Shown here: positions 26,423-34,283 of the stretch, piece after piece
Layout: each line of letters opens with the position of its first letter
Position numbering within the stretch: the first letter of the stretch is position 1
Origin: Clostridiales bacterium
Lineage (GTDB): Bacteria; Bacillota; Clostridia; Christensenellales; Pumilibacteraceae
NCBI GenBank assembly: GCA_022508445.1
Contig: JAFLVG010000004.1
Location: forward strand, 55,712-119,711
Length of the DNA stretch: 64,000 nt
Direction: 5' to 3'
Notes under the pieces: generated by a model
Seen by the model: the letters and a program-made list of their open reading frames with translations, nothing else
The model's database searches: none
What the model was told of the DNA's origin: nothing
Program-made: the position numbers and the translations under genes

Positions 26423-27019
26423 ATGGAAAAACGTATGCGCGTAAACTATCTGTTCTTTGTTAATAGTATACTTTTTGCAGTGGGACTTGCAGTCGATGCG
26501 TTCTTGGTCGCCATATCAAACGGACTGACAAGACCGAAGACCAAAACGGCGAAAACGCTTGGCGTTGCCGCTACTTTTGCGGCTTTTCACATGGCCGCAC
26601 CCATGCTCGGTTTTATTATTGCTCGTGCCGCGTTCAAGCGGTTTGAATGGATCGAGCTGTGCTTTGCATGGGTTGCCGTTGTCGTAATATCGGTCCTCGG
26701 CATAAAAATGATAGTCGAGTCTGTGCGCACGAGCGGAGACAGCGTAAAGCCGACAAAACAGGGCGTGCTTGCGCTCGTAGCACAATGCGCGGCAACGTCC
26801 GTCGATGCGCTTACGGTCGGGTTTACGATAGAGGAATACTCGGTAGGCGCGGCGCTTTTGTGCTCGGCTATAATTTCGTTCGTGACATTCGTAGTGTACA
26901 CAATCGGATTTGCAGTCGGAAAAAAATTCGGCATGCGCTTCGGTAAGGCCGCGTCGGTAATAGGCGGGATAGTATTCATAGCAATCGCATTGGAAATAAT
27001 AGTCACTACATACATATAA
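26423..27019 (+). CDS. MntP-like manganese efflux pump
   Basis: A 198 aa membrane protein with six helices in two repeats. Each repeat carries the MntP-type Asp motif: GLAVDAFLVAISNGL in the first and ATSVDALTVGFTI in the second. The family exports Mn(II). The start may be 26423 or the ATG at 26435, which has GGAAAA ahead of it. Convergent with tRNA-Leu. Confidence 0.8.
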   Translation: MEKRMRVNYLFFVNSILFAVGLAVDAFLVAISNGLTRPKTKTAKTLGVAATFAAFHMAAPMLGFIIARAAFKRFEWIELCFAWVAVVVISVLGIKMIVESVRTSGDSVKPTKQGVLALVAQCAATSVDALTVGFTIEEYSVGAALLCSAIISFVTFVVYTIGFAVGKKFGMRFGKAASVIGGIVFIAIALEIIVTTYI

Positions 27020-27026
27020 TTCGCTC

Positions 27027-27086
27027 GCGCCCAAGGGTTCAAGTCCTTTCTTGTTTATCAAACAAATAAAGGGCGCAAGGCCCTTT
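27027..27086. terminator. Nested hairpins between mntP-like gene and tRNA-Leu
   Basis: GCGCCC (27027-27032) pairs with GGGCGC (27071-27076), enclosing TTGTTT-ATC-AAACAA; a second stem AAAGGGC / GCCCTTT lies at 27068-27086. They can terminate both convergent units. A 12 nt copy of the tRNA-Leu T-arm (GGTTCAAGTCCT, 27036-27047) sits inside on the plus strand. Confidence 0.6.
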
Positions 27087-27093
27087 CTTTGTT

Positions 27094-27175
27094 TGGTGCG
27101 AGCGACAGGACTTGAACCTGCACGGTTGCCCACCGGATCCTAAGTCCGGCGCGTCTGCCATTTCGCCACGCTCGC
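27094..27175 (-). tRNA. tRNA-Leu (anticodon TAG)
   Basis: Read on the minus strand the gene starts GCGAGCG and ends CGCTCGC-A-CCA, so the acceptor stem pairs 7/7 and the CCA end is encoded. The anticodon stem is CCGGA/TCCGG around the loop CTTAGGA, giving anticodon TAG. A type-II variable arm (GTGGGCAACCGTGC) and the T arm GGTTCAAGTCC are present. It is a Leu tRNA reading CUN codons. Confidence 0.95.
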
Positions 27176-27267
27176 ATAGCTATTTACTACGAATATAGTT
27201 TAGCATTTACATTTTTATTTTGCAAGTAAATGTATAGCACATTTTATTTAAAAAACCGCATAAACGC

Positions 27268-27296
27268 TTGAAATAATTATCGCTTTGCGGTATGAT
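27268..27296 (+). promoter_or_regulatory. rdgB promoter, predicted leaderless
   Basis: TTGAAA (27268-27273), 17 bp, TATGAT (27291-27296), then exactly 6 nt to the ATG at 27303. No ribosome-binding site. Confidence 0.7.
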
Positions 27297-27302
27297 TAAA
27301 GT

Positions 27303-27878
27303 ATGAAAAAACAGATTGTATTGGCAACAGGAAACAAGGGCAAGCTCAACGAATTTCGCGCAATTCTGAAAGACTACGAAATTTTGACTCCGCGCGAGCT
27401 GAACGTCGATTTTGACGTTGAGGAAACGGGCGAGACATTTTATGACAACGCGCTAATCAAGGCGCGAGCGTTGTACGAGATTTGCAAGCTCCCGACGTTA
27501 GCGGACGACAGCGGACTGTGCGTCGACGCGCTCGGCGGTGCGCCCGGGGTGTTTTCGGCGCGTTACAGCGGCGGCAACGATAAAGATAATATCGATAAAT
27601 TGTTGAACGAATTAAGTACAGCAAAAGGCCGTAAGGCGCATTTCTCTTGCTGTATAGTGTACTATGACGGCGCGTCTGTTGTTTCGGCGACAGGCGAAAC
27701 GCACGGCATTATAACGAGGGAAGTGATAGGAAACGGCGGATTCGGATACGATCCGGTGTTTTTAAGCGACGATCTCGGTAAGACGTTCGGCGAGGCGAGC
27801 GAGGATGAAAAGAACAAGATCAGCCACCGCGCACGCGCGCTCGCACAGCTTGCCGATATTTTGCACGGCAAGGCATAA
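27303..27878 (+). CDS. rdgB: XTP/dITP diphosphatase RdgB
   Basis: House-cleaning enzyme that hydrolyses non-canonical purine nucleotides such as dITP and XTP. The 191 aa protein starts with ATGNKGKLNEFRAIL, the diagnostic motif, and has NALIKARALYEI, ADDSGLCVDALGGAPGVFSARY and GNGGFGYDPVF. Typical length. It probably forms an operon with the phosphodiesterase gene 2 nt downstream, a pairing common in Firmicutes. Confidence 0.95.
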   Translation: MKKQIVLATGNKGKLNEFRAILKDYEILTPRELNVDFDVEETGETFYDNALIKARALYEICKLPTLADDSGLCVDALGGAPGVFSARYSGGNDKDNIDKLLNELSTAKGRKAHFSCCIVYYDGASVVSATGETHGIITREVIGNGGFGYDPVFLSDDLGKTFGEASEDEKNKISHRARALAQLADILHGKA

Positions 27879-27880
27879 TA

Positions 27881-28342
27881 ATGAAATACAGGCTTATTGT
27901 TTTGTCCGATGTGCATTACGACATAGACAGAGTGCGTAGCATTATGCCGATAATCAATTCGTCGGACTATCTCGTGTTTTGCGGCGACGGGCTCAACGGA
28001 CTATTGAGCATTCGCGGCGAAATCACCGTGCCCACCGTATGCGTAAGAGGAAACAACGATTGGAATACAGTTGTGGACGATGTGGCGACTTTTACTGTCG
28101 GCGACACGCGCGCACTCGTTACGCACGGGCATAGGCAAGACGTCAGGCGCGGTATAAGCGGTCTGATTGAGCTTGCTACGCTCAACAACTGCAAGCTCGT
28201 ATTCTTCGGGCATACGCATTCGCCGTATGACGCCGTTAACAACGGCATACACATTATCAATCCGGGCGCGGTATGTAACGGAACTTACGCACTTGTAACT
28301 GGCGACGGGCAAACATTTGCGAGCAAATTGTGCTTTGTTTAA
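27881..28342 (+). CDS. YfcE/MJ0936-type metallophosphoesterase
   Basis: A 153 aa calcineurin-like phosphoesterase. Metal-ligand motifs are SDVHYD, CGDGLNG, RGNNDW, VTHGHRQDV and FGHTHSP, in the order of the YfcE family. The physiological substrate of this family is not known. AAGG lies 7 nt before the ATG. It follows rdgB directly. Confidence 0.88.
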   Translation: MKYRLIVLSDVHYDIDRVRSIMPIINSSDYLVFCGDGLNGLLSIRGEITVPTVCVRGNNDWNTVVDDVATFTVGDTRALVTHGHRQDVRRGISGLIELATLNNCKLVFFGHTHSPYDAVNNGIHIINPGAVCNGTYALVTGDGQTFASKLCFV

Positions 28343-28377
28343 TGCCTCATATCGACGAAATATAATGTGATATACAT

Positions 28378-29241
28378 TTAATTTGATTGTTTTTTAATTG
28401 GAAGCAACATACGTGTGGCGGCTTTGTAATCGGCAAAGCCGTCTTTTCGTGACTGCCGCTTGTCTGCAAGCGGAATGCTGATGAATAAAAACAGTAGTGT
28501 GTTTGCAAACGCGCCTGCAATCAAATACCAGTATTCCGGCATAATGCAAACAAAGGCGAGTGCAACACCCCACCACATTGTAATTTCGCCTAGATAGTTA
28601 GGGTGACGCGAATACTTCCACAGCCCATTGCGTATAAATCCGCCGGTCTTGCGTTTGCGAAAAGCGTGCATCTGACAGTCCGCAGTGCCTTGTAAAATTA
28701 CCGCGCATATCGACAGTGCGAAAAACACCGCGCTTCCTGCATTGAACGACGGAGTGTAAACGAGGGTAAAGACAGCGGGAAGAGTACAGCCGTAAACTAT
28801 CAGCGTCGGAACGAGGTGAATACCTAAAAAGTTGACAAGCGGATAGAATTTGCCCGTAGTTTGGTGAAGCATAGTGTATCGCCAATCCTGGTGTTCAAGT
28901 CCGTGAAAGGTGTACGCCCAGTTCGCGGTCAGCCGCACGCCCCAAATAAAAATCGCAATCATCGGCAGGATTTGCGCCGCACCGAGTATAGGCGCTTCAA
29001 TAGCATAGGCGATTACTATGACAATCGGCTGCACGCTCCAATAAGGATCGTAAACCGACGCGTTGCGGAATAATACGCTGAATATAAAAGTAATTACCGT
29101 TGCTATAATGTCGGCAATCAACAAGTTAAGCCGGAAATCAAGTGGCAGATATAAATAACATATTACGCCGCATGCGGTTGCCATTGTATAAACAATCATA
29201 ATAACGATAAAACCGAATGTGCGACTTTTCAAAATTTCCAC
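28378..29241 (-). CDS. DUF1295 family membrane protein (steroid reductase-like fold)
   Basis: A 287 aa protein with about seven membrane helices and the DUF1295/isoprenylcysteine methyltransferase-like C-terminal motif SRHPNYLGEITMWWG (residues ~211-225). Family members are thought to be membrane oxidoreductases; the substrate is unknown. The start is GTG with GAGG 6 nt upstream. The promoter lies at plus 29259-29287. Confidence 0.8.
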   Translation of the reverse strand: MEILKSRTFGFIVIMIVYTMATACGVICYLYLPLDFRLNLLIADIIATVITFIFSVLFRNASVYDPYWSVQPIVIVIAYAIEAPILGAAQILPMIAIFIWGVRLTANWAYTFHGLEHQDWRYTMLHQTTGKFYPLVNFLGIHLVPTLIVYGCTLPAVFTLVYTPSFNAGSAVFFALSICAVILQGTADCQMHAFRKRKTGGFIRNGLWKYSRHPNYLGEITMWWGVALAFVCIMPEYWYLIAGAFANTLLFLFISIPLADKRQSRKDGFADYKAATRMLLPIKKQSN

Positions 29242-29258
29242 GCTATACCTCGAAAATA

Positions 29259-29287
29259 ATTATAACAACAAAAATGTACTGCGTCAA
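29259..29287 (-). promoter_or_regulatory. Promoter of the DUF1295 gene
   Basis: On the minus strand TTGACG (plus 29282-29287), 17 bp, TATAAT (plus 29259-29264). Confidence 0.7.
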
Positions 29288-29333
29288 GTATAATGAAAAA
29301 TCCATGCATTGTTGCCGTAAAAGATTGAGTGTG

Positions 29334-29362
29334 TTGCAATCATAGGATTTTTGTGCTATACT
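29334..29362 (+). promoter_or_regulatory. nadE promoter
   Basis: TTGCAA (29334-29339), 17 bp, TATACT (29357-29362). The 53 nt leader contains AAAGGA before the ATG. Confidence 0.65.
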
Positions 29363-29415
29363 GATTGCGTATTGTCACAATGCGAAATTCGAAATATACG
29401 TAAAGGAACATAAAT

Positions 29416-30141
29416 ATGAAAGAAAGAATTATCAAGTGGATCAGAGACTACTTCGAGCAAAACGGCAATGGCTGCAATGCCGTGATCGGAATATCGGGCG
29501 GCAAGGACAGCTCGGTCTGTGCGGCGCTCTTGGTAGAGGCACTCGGGAAGGACAGGGTTATAGGCGTACTTATGCCACAAGGTAAGCAACACGACATAGA
29601 CGTTTCGCACGAGCTCGTCGAGTACCTCGGTATACGGCACTTCGTAGTGAACATCGGTGAAACGTGTGAAAAATTAGCCGCGGCAATCAGCGAGGGTGGA
29701 ATCCCACAGAATGATTTGCGCACAAATAAGGTTTATTATTCTAACACGCCGGCAAGGGTGAGAATGACCGTGCTTTACGGCATATCGGCACTCTTTAACG
29801 GCAGGGTAGCAAACACTTGCAATAAATCGGAAGACTACGTTGGGTATTCCACAAAGTTCGGTGACAGTGCGGGCGATTTCAGCCCGTTGAGCGACCTTTT
29901 GGTAAAGGAAGTCAAGGCACTCGGTTATGAGCTCGGACTACCCAAAAAGTTTATCGAAAAAGCCCCCGAGGACGGGCTTTCCGGCAAAACCGACGAGGAC
30001 AATATGGGCTTTACCTATGCCGTCCTCGATCGCTATATAGAAACAGGCGAAATCGACGACGTCGCCGTCAAGCAAAAAATCGACAGAATGCATAGGTTCA
30101 ATCTTCACAAAATTGCCCATATGCCAATGTTCAAGAAATAG
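29416..30141 (+). CDS. nadE: NH3-dependent NAD+ synthetase NadE
   Basis: Makes NAD+ from deamido-NAD+, ATP and ammonia. The 241 aa protein has the PP-loop SGGKDSSVCAA (residues ~25-35), ANTCNKSEDYVGYSTKFGD and KAPEDGLSGKTDEDNMGFTY. It lacks a glutaminase domain, so it uses free ammonia. It is the last clearly core gene; the AT-rich accessory region begins right after it. Confidence 0.95.
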   Translation: MKERIIKWIRDYFEQNGNGCNAVIGISGGKDSSVCAALLVEALGKDRVIGVLMPQGKQHDIDVSHELVEYLGIRHFVVNIGETCEKLAAAISEGGIPQNDLRTNKVYYSNTPARVRMTVLYGISALFNGRVANTCNKSEDYVGYSTKFGDSAGDFSPLSDLLVKEVKALGYELGLPKKFIEKAPEDGLSGKTDEDNMGFTYAVLDRYIETGEIDDVAVKQKIDRMHRFNLHKIAHMPMFKK

Positions 30142-30316
30142 TATTAGGTATATCGCATATATTTGTTTTCAAATCTATCAATTATAATAATGTAAAATTC
30201 AACGTGACAATTATTGAAATGGTGAAAATTCAAATCTTCTAATAACTTAGTCAGAGGAGCAGCGGAAACACAAAATACAGTGTAGGCATTAGGATTAACT
30301 CTACCATATGATGTAA

Positions 30317-30436
30317 ATTTCGACGATTTTTGACCTTTTACTCCCAAATTCTACCAAATGAAATTACGGACTATTTAGTCGGTTTTTATCCGTCATTAGC
30401 CCGTAATGTTTTGCAGTTTTATCTCAAGTCACTCCC
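30317..30436 (+). repeat. Recombination-site-like direct repeat A
   Basis: ATTTCGACGATTTT-TGA-CCTTTTACTCCCAAA (30317-30348) recurs at 44244-44275 with only the central three bases changed. Both copies have a second ACTCCC about 90 bp downstream (30431 here; 44346 and 44356 there). The repeats are in the same direction and enclose Module 1. The gap 30,142-30,678 holds no other gene that I can support; an inverted ATTACGG...CCCGTAAT pair lies between the two ACTCCC boxes. Confidence 0.6.
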
Positions 30437-30622
30437 TATTTTATATAAACCATTTTTATATTATTTATGGTATAAAATATAATATTAATCCTAAATTTAA
30501 TTGAAGATTAGTCTCAGGTATAAGATACAATTAATTTTAATCTTTTCTGGTAGTTTTGATATAAAAAATGTGTGTTGGCACTAAATATTTTTACAAAAAT
30601 GTAAAAATTTATGTAAAAATAC

Positions 30623-30651
30623 TTGACAGAATCGTAAACTTGTGTTATTGT
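30623..30651 (+). promoter_or_regulatory. Promoter of the Module 1 operon
   Basis: TTGACA (30623-30628), 17 bp spacer, TATTGT (30646-30651), then a 27 nt leader with GGAGC before the ATG at 30679. It is the only clear promoter before eight closely spaced genes. Confidence 0.65.
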
Positions 30652-30678
30652 GTATATATTAAACAATGGAGCAAAGCT

Positions 30679-31359
30679 ATGGAGATTAAAAGACAGCTAA
30701 AAAATCTTGATATCAAAATATCTCGTCTTGCGCAGGGCTTGGGAGTTTCTCGTCCCACGCTAGACTCATATATAGAGTGTTACGAAAGTGGGCAACACAT
30801 TCCGAATGAGAGATACCGAAAAATATTCGAGTATCTATTTGCGGAAGATGTGCAATCAACTATTGAATTTGCAAAAAGATTTGATTATGTTAAAAGAGTT
30901 TTTTTGCAGTCTGACAACACGGATACATCTATATCAAAAGAACAAACGATTAGAGATAATATTTCGAATTTTGCTTATGAAGCTGAATTTGGGGAAGGAA
31001 TACTTGAGTTTATTAATTTACTTATCAGCAATAGCAATGTTGATTTGGTAAAAGCAATTTCTGATTATTTCAATTTCGTTAACGGTTTTAGACAGTATAA
31101 CGAAGATATTGAATCCGATAAACATAAAGCACTTTTCTCTAAACTATTCATTTTGTTTGCGGAGTATAATGCTGATAAAATCGGAATGGACGATAACGGC
31201 TATTCTGGATTTGTAGAAAAATGCGATAAGATATTTAGAAAGAAAACGTCTACTTCAACCAGTGCAGAGCTTTTGGAGTATTTACAAAGAAACCTTCCTG
31301 AAGGCTCAAGTATTGACATGGAATACATTAAAAAACTTTTAGATAAAAAGGAGAACTAA
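30679..31359 (+). CDS. HTH protein heading the TerY-like operon
   Basis: A 226 aa protein. Residues 1-55 look like a helix-turn-helix (IKISRLAQGLGVSRPTLDSYIECYESGQ); the rest is helical with no known domain and ends in a charged helix (MEYIKKLLDKKEN). It probably regulates the operon or senses its trigger. I chose the ATG at 30679 because the promoter and GGAGC fit it; a longer reading from 30568 would begin upstream of the promoter. It is 1 nt from the vWA gene. Confidence 0.65.
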   Translation: MEIKRQLKNLDIKISRLAQGLGVSRPTLDSYIECYESGQHIPNERYRKIFEYLFAEDVQSTIEFAKRFDYVKRVFLQSDNTDTSISKEQTIRDNISNFAYEAEFGEGILEFINLLISNSNVDLVKAISDYFNFVNGFRQYNEDIESDKHKALFSKLFILFAEYNADKIGMDDNGYSGFVEKCDKIFRKKTSTSTSAELLEYLQRNLPEGSSIDMEYIKKLLDKKEN

Positions 31360-31360
31360 A

Positions 31361-32065
31361 ATGGATCTTGCAAACTACATGCGAAAAGAAGGGCGTGCTT
31401 TGCCTGTTTTTCTACTCGTCGATATTAGCGGCAGCATGCGTGGAGAAAAAATCGAAACTGTAAATGTTGCTTTGAAAGAGATGATAAATTCTTTTAAGAA
31501 GATAGAAAATCCAATAGGGGTTATTGAACTTTGTATCATTACTTTTGGAGATCAAAAAGCGCAGGTGGTTAAGCCCCTTTCAAAAATCCTTGATACTGAC
31601 CAATTCGAATTTTCTGCAGGCGGAAGCACTCCTATGGGAAAAGCTTTCGATGTCGTATCGGACATGATAGAAGATTACGAGATTGTTTCTCGAAGAGCTT
31701 ATACTCCGACAATTGTGCTTATTAGCGATGGTAACCCTACCGATTTTGACGGATATAGTTCCACGATGAAAGATGATGATATTTATGAATGGGAAGCTTT
31801 AAAGCGCCTTCAATATGGCATAAGAAGCTCAAAGGCCACACGTCTTGCTATGGGCATTGGTGCGGATATGGATAGCCGCATATTAAGAGCTTTTATTAAT
31901 AACGAATCTATTCCGGCAATAAAAGCGCGTGATAACGACACGATTAGCAAATTTTTCAAATGGGTTACAATGTCAATCAGTGTGCGTTCTATAAGCGTTA
32001 ATCCGGATGTTCCTGTTATCGGCGATACAGAAGATCTCTTTGATAAAGGAGAAATAGAGTTTTAA
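31361..32065 (+). CDS. TerY-like von Willebrand factor A (vWA) protein
   Basis: A 234 aa single-domain vWA protein. The metal-ion-dependent adhesion site is complete: DISGS at residues 21-25, the Thr in GGSTPMG and the Asp in VLISDGNPTDF. This is the TerY type of stand-alone cytoplasmic vWA proteins that occur with a kinase and a PP2C phosphatase (the TerY-P triad described by Aravind and colleagues, from memory). AAGGAG precedes the ATG. Its TAA overlaps the kinase ATG (TAATG). Confidence 0.85.
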   Translation: MDLANYMRKEGRALPVFLLVDISGSMRGEKIETVNVALKEMINSFKKIENPIGVIELCIITFGDQKAQVVKPLSKILDTDQFEFSAGGSTPMGKAFDVVSDMIEDYEIVSRRAYTPTIVLISDGNPTDFDGYSSTMKDDDIYEWEALKRLQYGIRSSKATRLAMGIGADMDSRILRAFINNESIPAIKARDNDTISKFFKWVTMSISVRSISVNPDVPVIGDTEDLFDKGEIEF

Positions 32066-33582
32066 TGAAGCGTACCGGAGATAAAGTAATCATTAATGGA
32101 CATGAGTACGAACTTGGTGAGAAATTAGGTGGAGGCATGGAGGGATCGGTCTTTGTCTCTAAAGATAGACCTGAATTTGTGATTAAGCTCATCAATACAG
32201 CTCACATGGGTAACCGAGCGAAGCTGGAATTGCGTGAACACTTAATGTGGCTAAAAAATACAATCGGTGCAAATAATGATTTAAAAAATAAACTTGCCGT
32301 ACCTAAAGCATTAGTTGAGGGCGATGATATTGGATATATTATGTACAGAGCAACTGAACATGATAGTCTTAAATCATACATTACTTTTCCTTCCGATATC
32401 CAACAATTTGAACAATGGTATAAGTTAAATTACAAGCTTAAAAAGCGGTTACAGATTGCATCTTATCTTTTTAACTCACTTGAGCTGATTCATATTTCGG
32501 GATTGCTCTTTACGGATTTATCGCCAAACAATATTATGGTACATAAAAATAAGAATAATCTTGTATTTATTGATACCGATAATATGAGGCGCAAACGAGA
32601 TTCATATTTAAGTGTAGTAGGTACAGACGGATATATGGCTCCCGAAATATATATTGGATTAAACGAGATGAATAAAAAAATCAACTCGGTTGAGTTTGAT
32701 AAATCTGAGTTGCCTAAAAGTGGAAGACTGTCAATCGAAAGTGATGTTTTTTCGGCCGCAGTTATTGTATTTCAGTTACTCACTTTGCAACATCCTTTTA
32801 TTGGTGATGCGGTGGAAGACGGGACTGCAGAAGATGAGACAGCTGCTTTGCGTTGTGAGACAGATTATATTCTTCATAAAAATAAGAGCAATATATCGTC
32901 TACTCCTTTTGTGCAATTATTTGATAAATGTCAAATCGTTACTCCGAAAATAAGAGATTTGTTCTATAGAACTTTTGTGGATGGAAAAAACAATCCTTAT
33001 TTGCGCCCGACAGCTATAGAATTTGCAGAAGCATTTGATGAAGCGCAAGATTTGTTGGCGAGTTGTGAAAAATGCGGTTCGGATTTTATGTATTTGCCGG
33101 AAACAGAAAATCTTTGCTGGGATTGTGAAAATAGAACCGAAAGACGCGTTGTTTTACAAATATTTACAGGATATGAAGAGGCTGACAGAGAAAAGCTTAT
33201 TGCTGACATACTGCGCGACAATCCACTATGTGGTACAAATCAGAGATACCGATTTGTAGAAGCTTGTTCGGTTATTCTTGAAGAGAATAAAGATAAATAT
33301 CTTTACTTAAGACACTTTGAAAAAACGACTAAAAGAAGTCATCCATTTGCAAAAATCGCTTTGGTTGATACTATATCGGGGACTATAAGGTTGCAAGTTG
33401 TAGATACGTCCATCATACCGGCATGCTACTTAATTGATCGTCGTTCGCCTCAAACGAGAAAAAGAATCGATGATTTACGAAGAGCTAATGAGTTTTCAAT
33501 GGAGCAATTTGCTATACTTTTTGACGTTGTTCAATCACGTGTCGGGAAGATTGAAACTATAGGGATGTTGTCAAGAAAATAG
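32065..33582 (+). CDS. Ser/Thr protein kinase-like protein with zinc ribbon
   Basis: A 505 aa protein. Residues ~15-330 form a protein-kinase fold: glycine loop LGGGMEGSVF (21-30), Lys41 in FVIKLI, catalytic-loop equivalent FTDLSPNNIMV with Asp151 and Asn156, metal-loop equivalent FIDTDN in place of DFG, and GTDGYMAPEIY. The HRD and DFG motifs are thus altered but the key Asp/Asn residues remain, so activity is plausible. A zinc ribbon (CEKC...CWDC) follows, then an unassigned C-terminal domain. It is coupled to the vWA gene and lies 2 nt before the phosphatase. Confidence 0.85.
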   Translation: MKRTGDKVIINGHEYELGEKLGGGMEGSVFVSKDRPEFVIKLINTAHMGNRAKLELREHLMWLKNTIGANNDLKNKLAVPKALVEGDDIGYIMYRATEHDSLKSYITFPSDIQQFEQWYKLNYKLKKRLQIASYLFNSLELIHISGLLFTDLSPNNIMVHKNKNNLVFIDTDNMRRKRDSYLSVVGTDGYMAPEIYIGLNEMNKKINSVEFDKSELPKSGRLSIESDVFSAAVIVFQLLTLQHPFIGDAVEDGTAEDETAALRCETDYILHKNKSNISSTPFVQLFDKCQIVTPKIRDLFYRTFVDGKNNPYLRPTAIEFAEAFDEAQDLLASCEKCGSDFMYLPETENLCWDCENRTERRVVLQIFTGYEEADREKLIADILRDNPLCGTNQRYRFVEACSVILEENKDKYLYLRHFEKTTKRSHPFAKIALVDTISGTIRLQVVDTSIIPACYLIDRRSPQTRKRIDDLRRANEFSMEQFAILFDVVQSRVGKIETIGMLSRK

Positions 33583-33584
33583 CT

Positions 33585-34283
33585 ATGAAAAAAATTCTGC
33601 AATCAAAATTGAATAATGTAGATTACACTCTGTTAGGTTGTTCAGTAAAAGGCGCGGAAAAAGAGCTCAATCAAGATGCGTTTATAATTTATGGTGATGA
33701 TTCCCATATTATATGTCTTGTCGCCGATGGATTGGGTTCCGCGATTAATGCTGAGATAGGCTCCAAAGCTATTTGTAAAGTTGCGAAAGAACTAATCCTT
33801 GATGATGGGATTACCGATAATTTTCCAAATGTGCTTAAAAGAAAGTGGGCAGAGGAGCTTGATGTTAATCCGAATTCGTGTGATACAACTTTTAAATTCA
33901 TCGTTGTAGATAAAGATGAAATTGTATTTGGTGGTATCGGTGACGGCTGGATAATCGGCATTGTAGACGGTCGTTTTTTTGAACATAGGAATGCAAACAA
34001 TTTCTCAAATCAAACCGAAAGCATCTTGTCTGTAGGATACGAAGATAGATTTCAAGTCGTTAAGCTTCCGTACAAACAAATACAAATCTTGTCGCTCGCG
34101 ACGGATGGATTTTCGGAAGATATCGAGAGCGCTAAAGTGGAAGAGTTTATCACACAATGTTTGTCTGAGCTCAATAACGGAGAAGAAACTTTTTTAAATC
34201 ATCTTGGGACAATGATGGCAAATTGGCCGATAAAAACAAATCAAGATGATAAGACGATAATAATATGTGGGAGGAACAAATGA
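33585..34283 (+). CDS. PP2C-family protein phosphatase
   Basis: A 232 aa phosphatase, probably cytoplasmic. PP2C motifs in order: NQDAF (residues ~29-33), VADGLGS, GGIGDGWIIG, LATDGFSEDI and the terminal NQDDKTII. All metal-binding aspartates of the minimal PP2C fold appear to be present. It likely reverses the action of the upstream kinase, completing the vWA-kinase-phosphatase triad. Its TGA overlaps the helicase ATG. Confidence 0.88.
   Translation: MKKILQSKLNNVDYTLLGCSVKGAEKELNQDAFIIYGDDSHIICLVADGLGSAINAEIGSKAICKVAKELILDDGITDNFPNVLKRKWAEELDVNPNSCDTTFKFIVVDKDEIVFGGIGDGWIIGIVDGRFFEHRNANNFSNQTESILSVGYEDRFQVVKLPYKQIQILSLATDGFSEDIESAKVEEFITQCLSELNNGEETFLNHLGTMMANWPIKTNQDDKTIIICGRNK

Noticed and set aside
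26510-27133. Minus-strand ORF overlapping mntP-like gene and tRNA
   Set aside because: It translates through the tRNA-Leu and its product is an antisense shadow.
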